Positions 25,112-32,803 of a stretch of 64,000 nucleotides of DNA are shown piece by piece. Source of the DNA: Acidobacteria bacterium Mor1 (GTDB taxonomy: Bacteria > Acidobacteriota > Polarisedimenticolia > Polarisedimenticolales > Polarisedimenticolaceae); assembly GCA_001664505.1 (NCBI GenBank), contig CP011806.1, positions 2,845,263-2,909,262 on the forward strand. Direction: 5' to 3'. Position 1 is the first letter of the stretch; every line of letters begins with the position of its first letter. A program made the translations under genes and the position numbers. Under the pieces are notes generated by a model. The model did not search any database. It saw nothing but the letters and a program-made list of their open reading frames with translations, and had not been told where the DNA came from.

Positions 25112-25117
25112 AGCCTA
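25112..25117 (-). promoter_or_regulatory. Candidate extended -10 (TGT-TAGGCT) before the 24466-25104 gene
   Basis: On the minus strand TAGGCT is preceded by TGT and followed by seven bases and the ATG. This is the same geometry as ctaA and hemH. The hexamer matches the -10 consensus at only three or four positions, so this is weak. Confidence 0.25.
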
Positions 25118-25154
25118 ACACGCAGGGTCGCCACCGGCTAACCGGCGCGACCAG

Positions 25155-25171
25155 TGTCCCGTACCGGGACA
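25155..25171 (-). terminator. Hairpin directly after the ActB-like lipoprotein stop
   Basis: TGTCCCG-TAC-CGGGACA is a perfect 7-bp stem with a three-base loop. On the minus strand it begins at the base after the TGA of the lipoprotein gene. There is no T-run, so it is more likely an mRNA-stabilising or attenuating stem than a full intrinsic terminator. Confidence 0.5.
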
Positions 25172-27325
25172 TCAGCGCGCCAGGTCCAACTTCGCCTTGC
25201 CCTCCACCTTGGAGATCCGGGCCTCCAGGGTGTGGTCCCATCCACGTTCGGTGCGGATCCGATAGGTGTCGTAGCCGATGCCGTCGGCGGTCTTGCCCAA
25301 CCCGTCGCGTCCGAACCCCACGGGCAGGGTCACCGACCAGTCGGGCTGACCGTCGATGACGATCACCGGCAGCTGCATGGTGTGCTTCAGCACCTTGACC
25401 TCGATCATGTCCCCGGTACGCAGCTTGAAATGCTTGGCCGCGGCCTTGCTGATCCAGGCGGCGTTGCCGTTGCGCTGGCCGCTGATGGGATCGGGCTGGG
25501 AGACCAGTTCCGGGATGTTGGCGAAGCGTCCGTCGTAGGCCTGGGATGCGCGGAACAGCAATTCCATGTTGTTGGCGGTGGGAGAAGGCAGCACCAGGGA
25601 ACCGAGCATCGCCAGCTCCCGGCGTTCCAGGTCGAAGGGAGGGTACTCGGAACCCGGGACCAGGCCGGTCTTGCGCGCCTCGCTCCACACCTTGTCGAAG
25701 TCGGCGCCGAAGCGCTGCTTCCAGGTGTCCTTGACCCAGTCCTCGTCGCTCCGGTTCTCGCCGTCCACGACCAACCCCAGCAGCTCCACCGGGGACTTGC
25801 GATCGCCCTTGCGCTCGACCGCCGGCTGGGTCAGGCCGAGCATGCCGCCCACCGCCCGGGCATCGCCGAAGGATTCGAGAAAGTGCGCCATCGGTATATG
25901 CCAGGTCGCCTCCCGGGCGGTCTCGTCGCGGTGGGAGGCCAGCACGATGGTGCGGTCGGTCTTCTCCGGGATCAACGGGGCGAGATTCAGATCGAGGGGG
26001 AAGTCGTAGTACGGATTGACCCCGACCATCACCACGGTGTTGAAGTAGTTGCCTCGCAGGCCGAAGGAGAACTTCATGAAGTCGCGCCGGTAGGCGATCA
26101 ACGAGTCGGTGAACTCGTGGTGCATGATCGTCTTGCCGGCGTTCCCCAGCACGACGTTGAGCTGCGAACCGACCACGTGGGTCGGGCCCGCCTGGTGCCG
26201 CCCGGTGATGATCACCGCCTCGCCCCGATGTTCCATCAGCTTGTCGGCGATGCGGGTGACCCAGGCGGGGTCGACCTCGTCCGGGGCATAGCCCTGGGAG
26301 ATGTCCAGTTCCACACCCCGGGAAACGACCTCATTGGCCACCGCGGTGATCAGGCGATTGATCTGGTGCGAGTACATCGTGATGCGCTCGTCGGCAGCGC
26401 GTCCGGTGACCGTCGGCGTGGACTCGACCACCCACAACTCGGCACCATTCTTCTTGGCCTCGGCGAAGCGGCGCCGGTGCGCCAGGCTCTCGGCGGAATC
26501 CCCGAGAAAGTCGGACTCGATCGAGAGGATGAACTTGGCCTTGTCCAACCGTTCGTCGGCCTGGACCGCCTTGCCGAAGCCGGACATCGCCCAGCCCAGG
26601 TAGACCATCTCCTCACCGACGGCGTCGTAGGCCAGCCAGCGCGCCCGGGGCATCTCGGCGCGGACCTGTTTCCAGAAGCGGTGGATCGTCGGCGAGGTGA
26701 ACGAGGGGGTGACGATCACCAATCCTTCACCCTGCAGATTGGCGTGCTCGAGGTAGATCTCTTGCCACGCTTCGAGGAACGCGTCGTAGCTCGACGGCTG
26801 CCCTTCGTGCAGCACCCGGTCCACCCGGTCGGCGTCGTACAGATGGGTCAGCTGGGCGCGCATCCGCGCGTCGGTCTCGCCGCGGGTGCTGGGATGATCG
26901 GGATTGCCCTTGATGGCGACCGCCTTGCCGTCGCGGACATCGACATGCAGGCCGTAGGCGCTGGTGCCGAAGGGCATGGTCGTCGGGATCGTGGTGACAC
27001 TGGGCGCCGCCGCGGCTGCGGGCTCGGCGTCCGGGCTCGCGGCTACCGCAGAAGCCGCCTCGGCGCCGTCCGGCGGGGCCTCGGTGGAGTCGGCGCTCTC
27101 GGCGCCTCCCTCGGGCTCGGGGGTCTCGGCCGGAACCGGCGCGGCGTCGCTCACGGACCCGGACGGGGTCTCGGCAGCCCTTTCGGTCTCCGCGGGAGCG
27201 CTCTCGTCTTTTCCGCCGGCGCAGCCGGCGAGCAACAGAAGCGCGGTCAGCAACAGTACCCAGACCGGTGTGGCCCAGACCGGCGTGGCGCGGAGCCCCA
27301 CCAGGCTCCGAATCGACTTGTCCAT
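25172..27325 (-). CDS. Cysteine-free lipoprotein paralogue of the ActB molybdopterin-like domain
   Basis: A 717-residue protein from the ATG at 27323-27325, with GAGGGGG upstream. The lipobox LLLAG-C is the only cysteine in the protein. An acidic Ala/Glu/Pro linker runs to about residue 115. The rest is colinear with the first domain of ActB (51065-54232): KGNPDHPSTRGETDARM, the HFLESFGDARA motif (ActB HYLESWGDARA), SQAYDGRFAN (ActB SLYDGRYAN) and PVGFGRDGLGK near the end. No iron-sulphur motif is present, and the canonical cofactor Cys/Ser cannot be seen. It is thus a stand-alone, membrane-anchored, probably cofactor-free relative of a respiratory subunit. Its N-terminus carries a tandem ATPVW pair. 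Confidence 0.8.
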   Translation of the reverse strand: MDKSIRSLVGLRATPVWATPVWVLLLTALLLLAGCAGGKDESAPAETERAAETPSGSVSDAAPVPAETPEPEGGAESADSTEAPPDGAEAASAVAASPDAEPAAAAAPSVTTIPTTMPFGTSAYGLHVDVRDGKAVAIKGNPDHPSTRGETDARMRAQLTHLYDADRVDRVLHEGQPSSYDAFLEAWQEIYLEHANLQGEGLVIVTPSFTSPTIHRFWKQVRAEMPRARWLAYDAVGEEMVYLGWAMSGFGKAVQADERLDKAKFILSIESDFLGDSAESLAHRRRFAEAKKNGAELWVVESTPTVTGRAADERITMYSHQINRLITAVANEVVSRGVELDISQGYAPDEVDPAWVTRIADKLMEHRGEAVIITGRHQAGPTHVVGSQLNVVLGNAGKTIMHHEFTDSLIAYRRDFMKFSFGLRGNYFNTVVMVGVNPYYDFPLDLNLAPLIPEKTDRTIVLASHRDETAREATWHIPMAHFLESFGDARAVGGMLGLTQPAVERKGDRKSPVELLGLVVDGENRSDEDWVKDTWKQRFGADFDKVWSEARKTGLVPGSEYPPFDLERRELAMLGSLVLPSPTANNMELLFRASQAYDGRFANIPELVSQPDPISGQRNGNAAWISKAAAKHFKLRTGDMIEVKVLKHTMQLPVIVIDGQPDWSVTLPVGFGRDGLGKTADGIGYDTYRIRTERGWDHTLEARISKVEGKAKLDLAR

Positions 27326-27444
27326 GCTCGTAACCCCCTCGTCTCCGACTCGATTCAGGCGGGATCCCGCCATCGAACGTCCCAAGATACTGCGCCCGAA
27401 TGGGCGGTCAAGCAAACGTCCGGGCGCCGGATCCGGGGGGTCGG

Positions 27445-27473
27445 TTGACAGCGCCCGCCACAACCGCAACGAT
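27445..27473 (+). promoter_or_regulatory. Candidate promoter of the SCO-like gene
   Basis: A perfect -35 TTGACA at 27445-27450, a 17-base spacer and a weak -10 AACGAT at 27468-27473. The SCO-like ATG is ten bases further on without a Shine-Dalgarno sequence, so the transcript would be nearly leaderless. The lipoprotein at 27325 is divergent. Confidence 0.4.
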
Positions 27474-27483
27474 CCTCGGCGCC

Positions 27484-28179
27484 ATGGCGAACGAGACGAA
27501 CTCCAGCGAACAAGAACCCCGGCAGAATTCCAGGCCGGAAGCCGAGGCCTCGGGGCCCCGGGCGCTGCTGCGGAGCCCCTTCTTCTGGGCTTTCGTCATC
27601 GGCGCGGTGACCCTGACCCTGCTGCGCCCCTTCCTGATCCGGAGGGTCGAAGCCCCCGAGGTCACGGGCAAGGCTCCGATCTACCGCTTGATCGACCGGG
27701 AGGGCTCGGCCTTCGGGCCGGCGGACCTCGAGGGTCAGGTCGCGATTCTCACCCTGTTCGATCCCCTTTGCGCCGACCCCTGCCCGGACCTGATGAAGCA
27801 CCTGGGCCTTGTCCAGGCGCAGTACGTCCAACGCCGGATCGAGGGGGTCGTGCTGCTGAGCGTCAGCGCCGACCCCGAGAACACCACCCCGGAGCGGCTG
27901 GCGGAGCTGGCGGAGACCTACGGCGCCGAGAGCGGCCGCTGGGAGCTTCTGACCGGCTCCCTGGAGGAGGTCCGAGGTCTGGCCGAGGGCGTCGGCCTCG
28001 GCCCGCTGGAGGAGGGCGTGGAGGGTCTCCAGGAGGCTGCCCGCGCCCAGCGCCAGGCCCTGCTCGACGGCGGCGGCGGCCTCCGCGGCGTCTACGAGCG
28101 GCACCCGACCTACGTACTCGACGAGGTCTTTCACCGGGCCCAGCACGTGCTTCGGGAACAGCAGCGGGAAGAGCGCTAG
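27484..28179 (+). CDS. SCO1/SenC-type copper-binding thioredoxin-fold protein
   Basis: A 231-residue protein from the ATG at 27484. A membrane anchor at ~32-52 (PFFWAFVIGAVTLTLLRPFLI) precedes a SCO-like thioredoxin fold. The copper-binding cysteines are in LFDPLCADPCPDLM (C96 and C100, CxxxC), and the third ligand His is in ERHPTYVLDE (family pattern DH-T-x-x-x-x-x-D). Compared with the second SCO protein at 46038-46865 it carries an N-terminal rather than C-terminal anchor and a Leu/Gln-rich insert near residues 160-200. SCO proteins load CuA in oxidase subunit II. It lies 63 bases upstream of hemH on the same strand. No Shine-Dalgarno sequence is visible. Confidence 0.75.
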   Translation: MANETNSSEQEPRQNSRPEAEASGPRALLRSPFFWAFVIGAVTLTLLRPFLIRRVEAPEVTGKAPIYRLIDREGSAFGPADLEGQVAILTLFDPLCADPCPDLMKHLGLVQAQYVQRRIEGVVLLSVSADPENTTPERLAELAETYGAESGRWELLTGSLEEVRGLAEGVGLGPLEEGVEGLQEAARAQRQALLDGGGGLRGVYERHPTYVLDEVFHRAQHVLREQQREER

Positions 28180-28213
28180 AGGCGGCCGCGGGCGGGCCGC
28201 GCCCTACCGGTCG

Positions 28214-28236
28214 AAAGGGGCCCCCTTTGCTAAACT
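28214..28236 (+). promoter_or_regulatory. Palindrome and extended -10 before hemH
   Basis: AAAGGGG-C-CCCCTTT is a perfect 15-base inverted repeat at 28214-28228. It runs directly into TGC-TAAACT, an extended -10 whose hexamer lies at 28231-28236, six bases before the ATG. The palindrome fills the -35/-10 spacer region, where a repressor or activator could bind. The short distance suggests a leaderless hemH mRNA, although GAGGGC also touches the ATG. Confidence 0.4.
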
Positions 28237-28242
28237 GAGGGC

Positions 28243-29331
28243 ATGCTCCACCCGGAAAAAACCGGCCTCCTACTGCTCAATCTGGGGACCCCCGAGAGCC
28301 CTGCCCCTTCGGACGTGCGCCCCTACCTGCGCCAGTTCTTGTCGGATCCGCGGGTGCTCGATATCCCGGGCTGGAAGCGTTGGCTGATCCTCAACCTGTT
28401 CATCCTGCCCTTTCGCCCCAAGGAATCGGGCGAGGCCTACGAGAAGGTCTGGACCGACGAGGGATCTCCCCTGCTGGTCTACGGCCGTCAACTGACGAAC
28501 AAGGTCCAGGAACGTCTGGGAGAAGAGATCGTCGTCGATCTGGCGATGCGCTACGGAGAGCCGTCGATTCCCGGGACCTTGCGCCGCATGCGGGAGCAGG
28601 GGGTCGACCGGATCGTGGTCTTCCCGCTCTACCCCCAGTACAGCTCCGCGGCGACCGGCTCCTCGCTGGAAGAGGTGTTCCGCGAGGCGGGCAAGCTGTG
28701 GAACACGCCGTGGATCCAGGTGGTGCCCCCGTTCTACCACGAGGATGTCTACCTGGACGTCCAGGCCCGGGTGGCCCGGCCGCACCTCGAGGAGATCGAT
28801 CCCGAGGTGGTGTTCTTCAGCTTCCACGGCCTGCCCGAGCGGCACATGCGCAAGAGCGACGAGACCGGCCGGCATTGCCTCGAAACCCCGGGCTGCTGCG
28901 AGAAGATCGTCGAGGCCAACCGCAATTGCTACAGCGCCCAGTGCTACCACACCGCCGGCAAGCTGGCGGACAAGCTGGGCATCCCGATGGAAAAGCGGGT
29001 GATCTGTTTCCAATCCCGGCTGGGGCGCGACCCCTGGATCAAGCCCTACACCGACGAGCTGATCGTCGAGCACGCGAAAGCGGGTAAAAAGCGGGCGGTG
29101 ATTCTCAGTCCGGCCTTCGTGGCCGACTGTCTGGAGACCCTGGAAGAGCTGGCCATGCGCGGCCGGGAGGACTGGGAAGAGCATGGTGGCGAGCTTTTCC
29201 GTCTGGTACCCTCGGTAAACGCCGAGGATGACTGGGCGGACGCCGTCGTAGAACTGGCTGTCCGCACGACCGGGTTCCTCAAACCGGCGGCCGAGTCCGC
29301 CGACGAACCCTCCGCCGCGGCGAATCACTGA
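28243..29331 (+). CDS. hemH: Ferrochelatase
   Basis: A 362-residue ferrochelatase that inserts iron into protoporphyrin IX. Family features are GLLLLNLGTPESP at the start, the porphyrin pocket YPQYSSAATGSS, the catalytic His in FSFHGLPERH, and the late SPAFVADCLETLEEL containing the conserved acidic residues. Around residues 208-233 there is a cysteine-rich insertion (CLETPGCC, then NCYSAQC), reminiscent of ferrochelatases that bind a [2Fe-2S] cluster within the chain. With ctaB downstream (68 bases) and the SCO gene upstream it forms a heme/oxidase biogenesis cluster. The C-terminal ~25 residues are low complexity. Confidence 0.95.
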   Translation: MLHPEKTGLLLLNLGTPESPAPSDVRPYLRQFLSDPRVLDIPGWKRWLILNLFILPFRPKESGEAYEKVWTDEGSPLLVYGRQLTNKVQERLGEEIVVDLAMRYGEPSIPGTLRRMREQGVDRIVVFPLYPQYSSAATGSSLEEVFREAGKLWNTPWIQVVPPFYHEDVYLDVQARVARPHLEEIDPEVVFFSFHGLPERHMRKSDETGRHCLETPGCCEKIVEANRNCYSAQCYHTAGKLADKLGIPMEKRVICFQSRLGRDPWIKPYTDELIVEHAKAGKKRAVILSPAFVADCLETLEELAMRGREDWEEHGGELFRLVPSVNAEDDWADAVVELAVRTTGFLKPAAESADEPSAAANH

Positions 29332-29399
29332 GTCGGGGAATAACGGTAGCCATCGGATCCGGGAAACGGATCGAGAGAATCAGGTCAGGGAAGTCGAGT

Positions 29400-30296
29400 A
29401 TGTCGGGTCAGATCGCCACCAGCAGCGTCACCGCGAGCCGTAGCCGGCTGGCGGATTTCTACGCGCTGACCAAGCCGGGCATCACCCTGACCGTGACCCT
29501 GACCGCCGCCGTCGGCTACTGGCTCGGCATCGCCGACAACAACTTCGCGTTCTGGACCTTCCTCCACGTGCTCGGCGGCACCGCGCTGTCGTCGGCGGGT
29601 GCCTGCGCCCTGAACATGGCGATCGAATACCGCGTCGACGCCCGCATGGGGCGCACGGCCAAGCGCCCGATCCCCGACGGCCGCATCGACGTGCTCGAAG
29701 GCACCGCCTTCGGGTTCGCCCTGGCGGTGGGGGGCGTGTTCTGGCTCGGCCTGGGCGTCGGCATCATGGCCGGACTGATCGCCGCGTTGATCACCGTCGG
29801 CTACCTGTTCGCCTACACCCCGCTCAAACCGATGACCTCGATCTCGACGCTGGTCGGCGCTCTGGTCGGCGCTGCACCGCCCCTGATCGGTTGGTTCGCC
29901 GCCACCGGCGCCCTCTCGCTGGGCGGCTGGATCCTGATGGCGATCGTCGTCTTCTGGCAGTGGCCGCACATCCTGTCGATGGCATGGATGAACCGCGAGG
30001 ACTACCAGGAGGTCGACTACAAGCTGGCTCCGGTCGCCGACGGCACCGAGCGCAGCGTCGCCGGCCAGATGCTGTTCTCGCTTGTGACCCTGGGCGTGGT
30101 CAGCGTTCTGCCCTTCTGGCAAGGCATGGTCGGCTGGATCTACCTGGTCCCGGCCACCGCGGTCGGTTGTTGGTTCGCCTACCTGGGCGTGCGCTTCGCC
30201 ATGGAACGCAGCCGGGCCCGGGCGCGGGCGACCTTCTTCGCGTCGCTCGTTTACCTGCCGGTGATCCTGGTCGCTCTGGTCTTCGGCAAGCTGTAG
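29400..30296 (+). CDS. ctaB: Protoheme IX farnesyltransferase (heme O synthase)
   Basis: A 298-residue UbiA-family prenyltransferase with about nine membrane helices that adds a farnesyl group to heme b. The first motif reads ALNMAIEYRVDARMGRT, where the usual N-x-x-x-D is N-M-A-I-E (Asp replaced by Glu) and the second Asp is kept. The second loop has AWMNREDYQEVDYKLAP, and YTPLKPMTS is also typical. Heme O feeds CtaA at 18184-19554. GGGA lies upstream of the ATG at 29400. The gene follows hemH in the same direction. Confidence 0.93.
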   Translation: MSGQIATSSVTASRSRLADFYALTKPGITLTVTLTAAVGYWLGIADNNFAFWTFLHVLGGTALSSAGACALNMAIEYRVDARMGRTAKRPIPDGRIDVLEGTAFGFALAVGGVFWLGLGVGIMAGLIAALITVGYLFAYTPLKPMTSISTLVGALVGAAPPLIGWFAATGALSLGGWILMAIVVFWQWPHILSMAWMNREDYQEVDYKLAPVADGTERSVAGQMLFSLVTLGVVSVLPFWQGMVGWIYLVPATAVGCWFAYLGVRFAMERSRARARATFFASLVYLPVILVALVFGKL

Positions 30297-30331
30297 CGCA
30301 CCCGCGTCAGCGCTTCTCCCGGAGCGGCCCC

Positions 30332-30730
30332 CTACAGATACGGATCTTCGTCGGAATCCACCGGCTGCCACAGCTCGATCTTGTTGCCGTCCGGATCGAG
30401 CACCCAGGCGAACTTGCCGTTCTCGTGCTGTTCGGTCTCGCCGACCACCTCGACGCCATTGGCCTTCATGTCGGCGATCATCCCGTCGATGTCATCGACG
30501 CGGTAGTTGACCATGAAGGACTTGCCACCGGGCTCGAACTTGTCGGCGCCGTGAGGGAAGACGCTCCAGACGGTGTAACCGGTCTTCTCGGGGCGCTCAT
30601 GCTCCCGCCAGAGATAGACCTTGCCCCAGCTCTCGGAGTCGATCCCCATCCGCTCGCGGTACCACTGCATCGACTTCTTGCGGTCGGGTGAGATGAAGAA
30701 GACGCCGCCGATTCCGGTCACTCGTGCCAT
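30332..30730 (-). CDS. VOC/glyoxalase-family protein
   Basis: A 132-residue protein read from the ATG at 30728-30730 with GGGAGG upstream; the frame stays open further upstream but without a start signal. It is a single vicinal-oxygen-chelate unit: MARVTGIGGVFFISPDRKKSMQWYRERMGI at the start (a beta strand, then the x-F-Y helix), a middle FMVNYRVDDIDGMIADMKANGVEV, and the terminal FAWVLDPDGNKIELWQP with the metal-ligand Glu. Such proteins act in detoxification, antibiotic resistance or dioxygenase reactions; this one cannot be assigned. It lies 109 bases downstream of the photolyase-like gene and may be the last gene of that operon. Confidence 0.85.
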   Translation of the reverse strand: MARVTGIGGVFFISPDRKKSMQWYRERMGIDSESWGKVYLWREHERPEKTGYTVWSVFPHGADKFEPGGKSFMVNYRVDDIDGMIADMKANGVEVVGETEQHENGKFAWVLDPDGNKIELWQPVDSDEDPYL

Positions 30731-30839
30731 GGATGCCTCCCTTCGGGTTGGCCTCGATCCTACACGTCCCGACCGGAGACAGGTGACTCGAAACATCGGA
30801 TTCGACGATTGCCCGGAGTCGGCCGGGTTCCGCCGGGGC

Positions 30840-32069
30840 TCAGACAAGACCCAGACGCGAGAGCACCACGGGGATCGATTTCTTGAGGCGGAAGAAGCCT
30901 GCCGTAGCCTCGGGAAAGAACGCGGCGTCCCAACTGGAGCGCAGCTCCGTCCAGAGGCCGCCGGCGGCTTCCCAATCGGACTTCAGCCTGGCGAACAGTG
31001 CCGCCAGAAAGCCGACGCAGGGCCGGAACGCAACGATGCTGGATCCGGCTTCGATACCGATCTCGCTCAGGGCGGGGAGGTCCAGTGCCCGGAGGCGGGC
31101 CGGCGCCCGGCCGGTAACCGCCTCGATCCGGGAAAGCGCATTCGCCGTCGCGCCCGCTGCGAAGGTGGTCACCGGCGCCGCGGCTTCGAACCCGGGGCCG
31201 CGCTCCAGCCCGTCGAAGATGACCACTCGGTCGTAGCCGGCCGGATCCAACCCGGCCGGCTCGGGGGCCAACATCTCCGAGTGCAGCAGCAGCACGTCCC
31301 CTTCCGCGCGGCCGGCCAACGCCTCCAGCGGGTCGCGGCCGTAGGGCGCTTCATCCAACGGCATCGGGAGATCGGCGAGCCCCGGCGTCGACGGGAAACG
31401 GCCGGCGGAATAGCGAGCGATATTGCCGGAGATAGCCAGATAGGCCTTGCCGCGAGTTTGCAGCCCGGCGACCCAGCGCCAACTCAACGTATTCGAGGCG
31501 GAGTCGGCATCGAGTAATTCACGGTGAAACAGCGCAGCACCGAGGGGCCAGGGCAGTTCGAGGGTATGGATCCAGATGCTGGCGAACCACATGCGCGCGT
31601 GATTGTGCAGGTAGCCCTCGTCGCGCAGTTCCTCGCGCCACGCGTCGAAGCAGTCGATCCCGGTTTCGCCTGCGAGAGCACGCCGGTAGCGATCATCGTG
31701 CTGGAAACGCTGGTGCTGAAGCGCAACCGACTGGACGTAGTCGGACCACACGCCGGGCCGCATCTCGAGCCATCCCTTCCAGTAGGTGCGCCAGCAAACC
31801 TCCTGCACGAACTTCTCGGCGGCGCGCGGCGCGTGTTCCTCGAGTACCGCCGCGACGATCTCCCGTTCATGGAGCAGCCGGTACGACACGTAGGGGGACA
31901 GCGCACTGACGTTGCTCCGGTCACCCGGGCCGCGGTCCTCGTTGCGTGTGGCCGCGTAGGCCCGGCCGGCTCGGGGAACGAACGCCTCGAGCCGGCGTAG
32001 CGCCTCTTCACGGGTGGGCGTCCATGCCGTTCCGTTCGCCCCGTCTCCGGACACGCCGGACGCGCTCAT
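30840..32069 (-). CDS. Photolyase/cryptochrome-like FAD-binding protein with reversed domain order
   Basis: A 409-residue protein whose ATG (32067-32069) overlaps the SGNH stop as ATGA. Residues ~25-230 correspond to the C-terminal FAD-binding helical domain of photolyases: RSNVSALSPYVSYRLLHERE, EVCWRTYWKGWLEMRP, the FAD-pocket pattern RDEGYLHNHARMWFASIW, and NTLSWRWVAGLQTRGKAYL. The usual N-terminal photolyase (Rossmann) domain is absent. Instead an alpha/beta-like region of ~160 residues follows (VLLLHSEMLAPEP, VVIFDGLERGPGF). It is thus not a canonical DNA photolyase. A FAD-dependent light or stress function is likely; DNA repair is unproven. Confidence 0.75.
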   Translation of the reverse strand: MSASGVSGDGANGTAWTPTREEALRRLEAFVPRAGRAYAATRNEDRGPGDRSNVSALSPYVSYRLLHEREIVAAVLEEHAPRAAEKFVQEVCWRTYWKGWLEMRPGVWSDYVQSVALQHQRFQHDDRYRRALAGETGIDCFDAWREELRDEGYLHNHARMWFASIWIHTLELPWPLGAALFHRELLDADSASNTLSWRWVAGLQTRGKAYLAISGNIARYSAGRFPSTPGLADLPMPLDEAPYGRDPLEALAGRAEGDVLLLHSEMLAPEPAGLDPAGYDRVVIFDGLERGPGFEAAAPVTTFAAGATANALSRIEAVTGRAPARLRALDLPALSEIGIEAGSSIVAFRPCVGFLAALFARLKSDWEAAGGLWTELRSSWDAAFFPEATAGFFRLKKSIPVVLSRLGLV

Positions 32070-32794
32070 TTCGTTTCCTGCCGGCGAATCCCTTCGACGA
32101 CGAGTTCCGCCCACCGGGCATAGATCCGAGGCCCGGGGTGAAAACCGTCGGAGGCCATGGCGTCGCTGCCCGCGTCACCGGTTTGGTCACTGATCGGCAC
32201 GTGGGTGCATCCGCGACGGCCTTCCGCGAGTCGAGCCAGAGCCCGATCGAAACGCCTGGTCTGGGCACCGAGGTACCACCGCAGCGGTTGAGGCAACGCC
32301 GGAAAGCGATGCACCGGCGGCAGGCCGGAGAGCATCGTGCGGCGCACCGCGTAGCGCTCTTCCAGCAGGGTGACCAGCGCGGCCTGTTCCTCGAGCCACC
32401 CGTCGAGGGAGCGGCCGCGGGTTACGTCGTTGACCCCGAGGGCCGTGACTGCGATATCGAAGGAACCCGCGGCCTCCCGGGACAACCGGGCCAACGTATC
32501 GCGAGTGGTCGCCCCGGTGCGGCCGATCAGGCGCCAGTCGGTTTCATGGTCGCTCGCCAGGCCCGCGACCACCCGGCCGGGCAGGGCATCGTCAAGGGTC
32601 GAAACGCCCACGCCCACCGCCGAGGAATCACCGACGAAGAGGACTCGCAGGTGCGGCCCCCGGCCGGCGCGACCCTCCCGGGCTCCAGGTGGTTCCGGCA
32701 GTTTCTCGATGCTGCCGCGCACGTGGCGGCCCTGGACCAGGAGCAGCGGTCCCAGCGTCACGGTCGCCAACAGATGAAGCCAACCTCCAGACAT
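32066..32794 (-). CDS. SGNH/GDSL-type hydrolase
   Basis: A 242-residue esterase/lipase-like protein. The short N-terminus (LHLLATVTLGPLLLVQG) is hydrophobic and may be a membrane anchor or signal. Block I is VLFVGDSSAVG with the nucleophile Ser, the Gly block is RTGATTRDTL, the Asn block is ALGVNDVTRG, and block V is SDGFHPG with the catalytic Asp and His. The natural substrate (acyl ester, phospholipid or glycan acetyl group) is unknown. It is coupled by ATGA to the photolyase-like gene, and its start lies nine bases after the SDR gene stop. There is no Shine-Dalgarno sequence; a TAGACT lies six bases before the ATG. Confidence 0.87.
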   Translation of the reverse strand: MSGGWLHLLATVTLGPLLLVQGRHVRGSIEKLPEPPGAREGRAGRGPHLRVLFVGDSSAVGVGVSTLDDALPGRVVAGLASDHETDWRLIGRTGATTRDTLARLSREAAGSFDIAVTALGVNDVTRGRSLDGWLEEQAALVTLLEERYAVRRTMLSGLPPVHRFPALPQPLRWYLGAQTRRFDRALARLAEGRRGCTHVPISDQTGDAGSDAMASDGFHPGPRIYARWAELVVEGIRRQETK

Positions 32795-32803
32795 GGGACG
32801 AGT

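Noticed and set aside
27484-28179. Reading the SCO-like protein as a peroxiredoxin/AhpC
   Set aside because: CxxxC spacing and the downstream His in ERHPTYVLD fit SCO; the peroxiredoxin active-site pattern P-x-x-x-T-x-x-C is missing.
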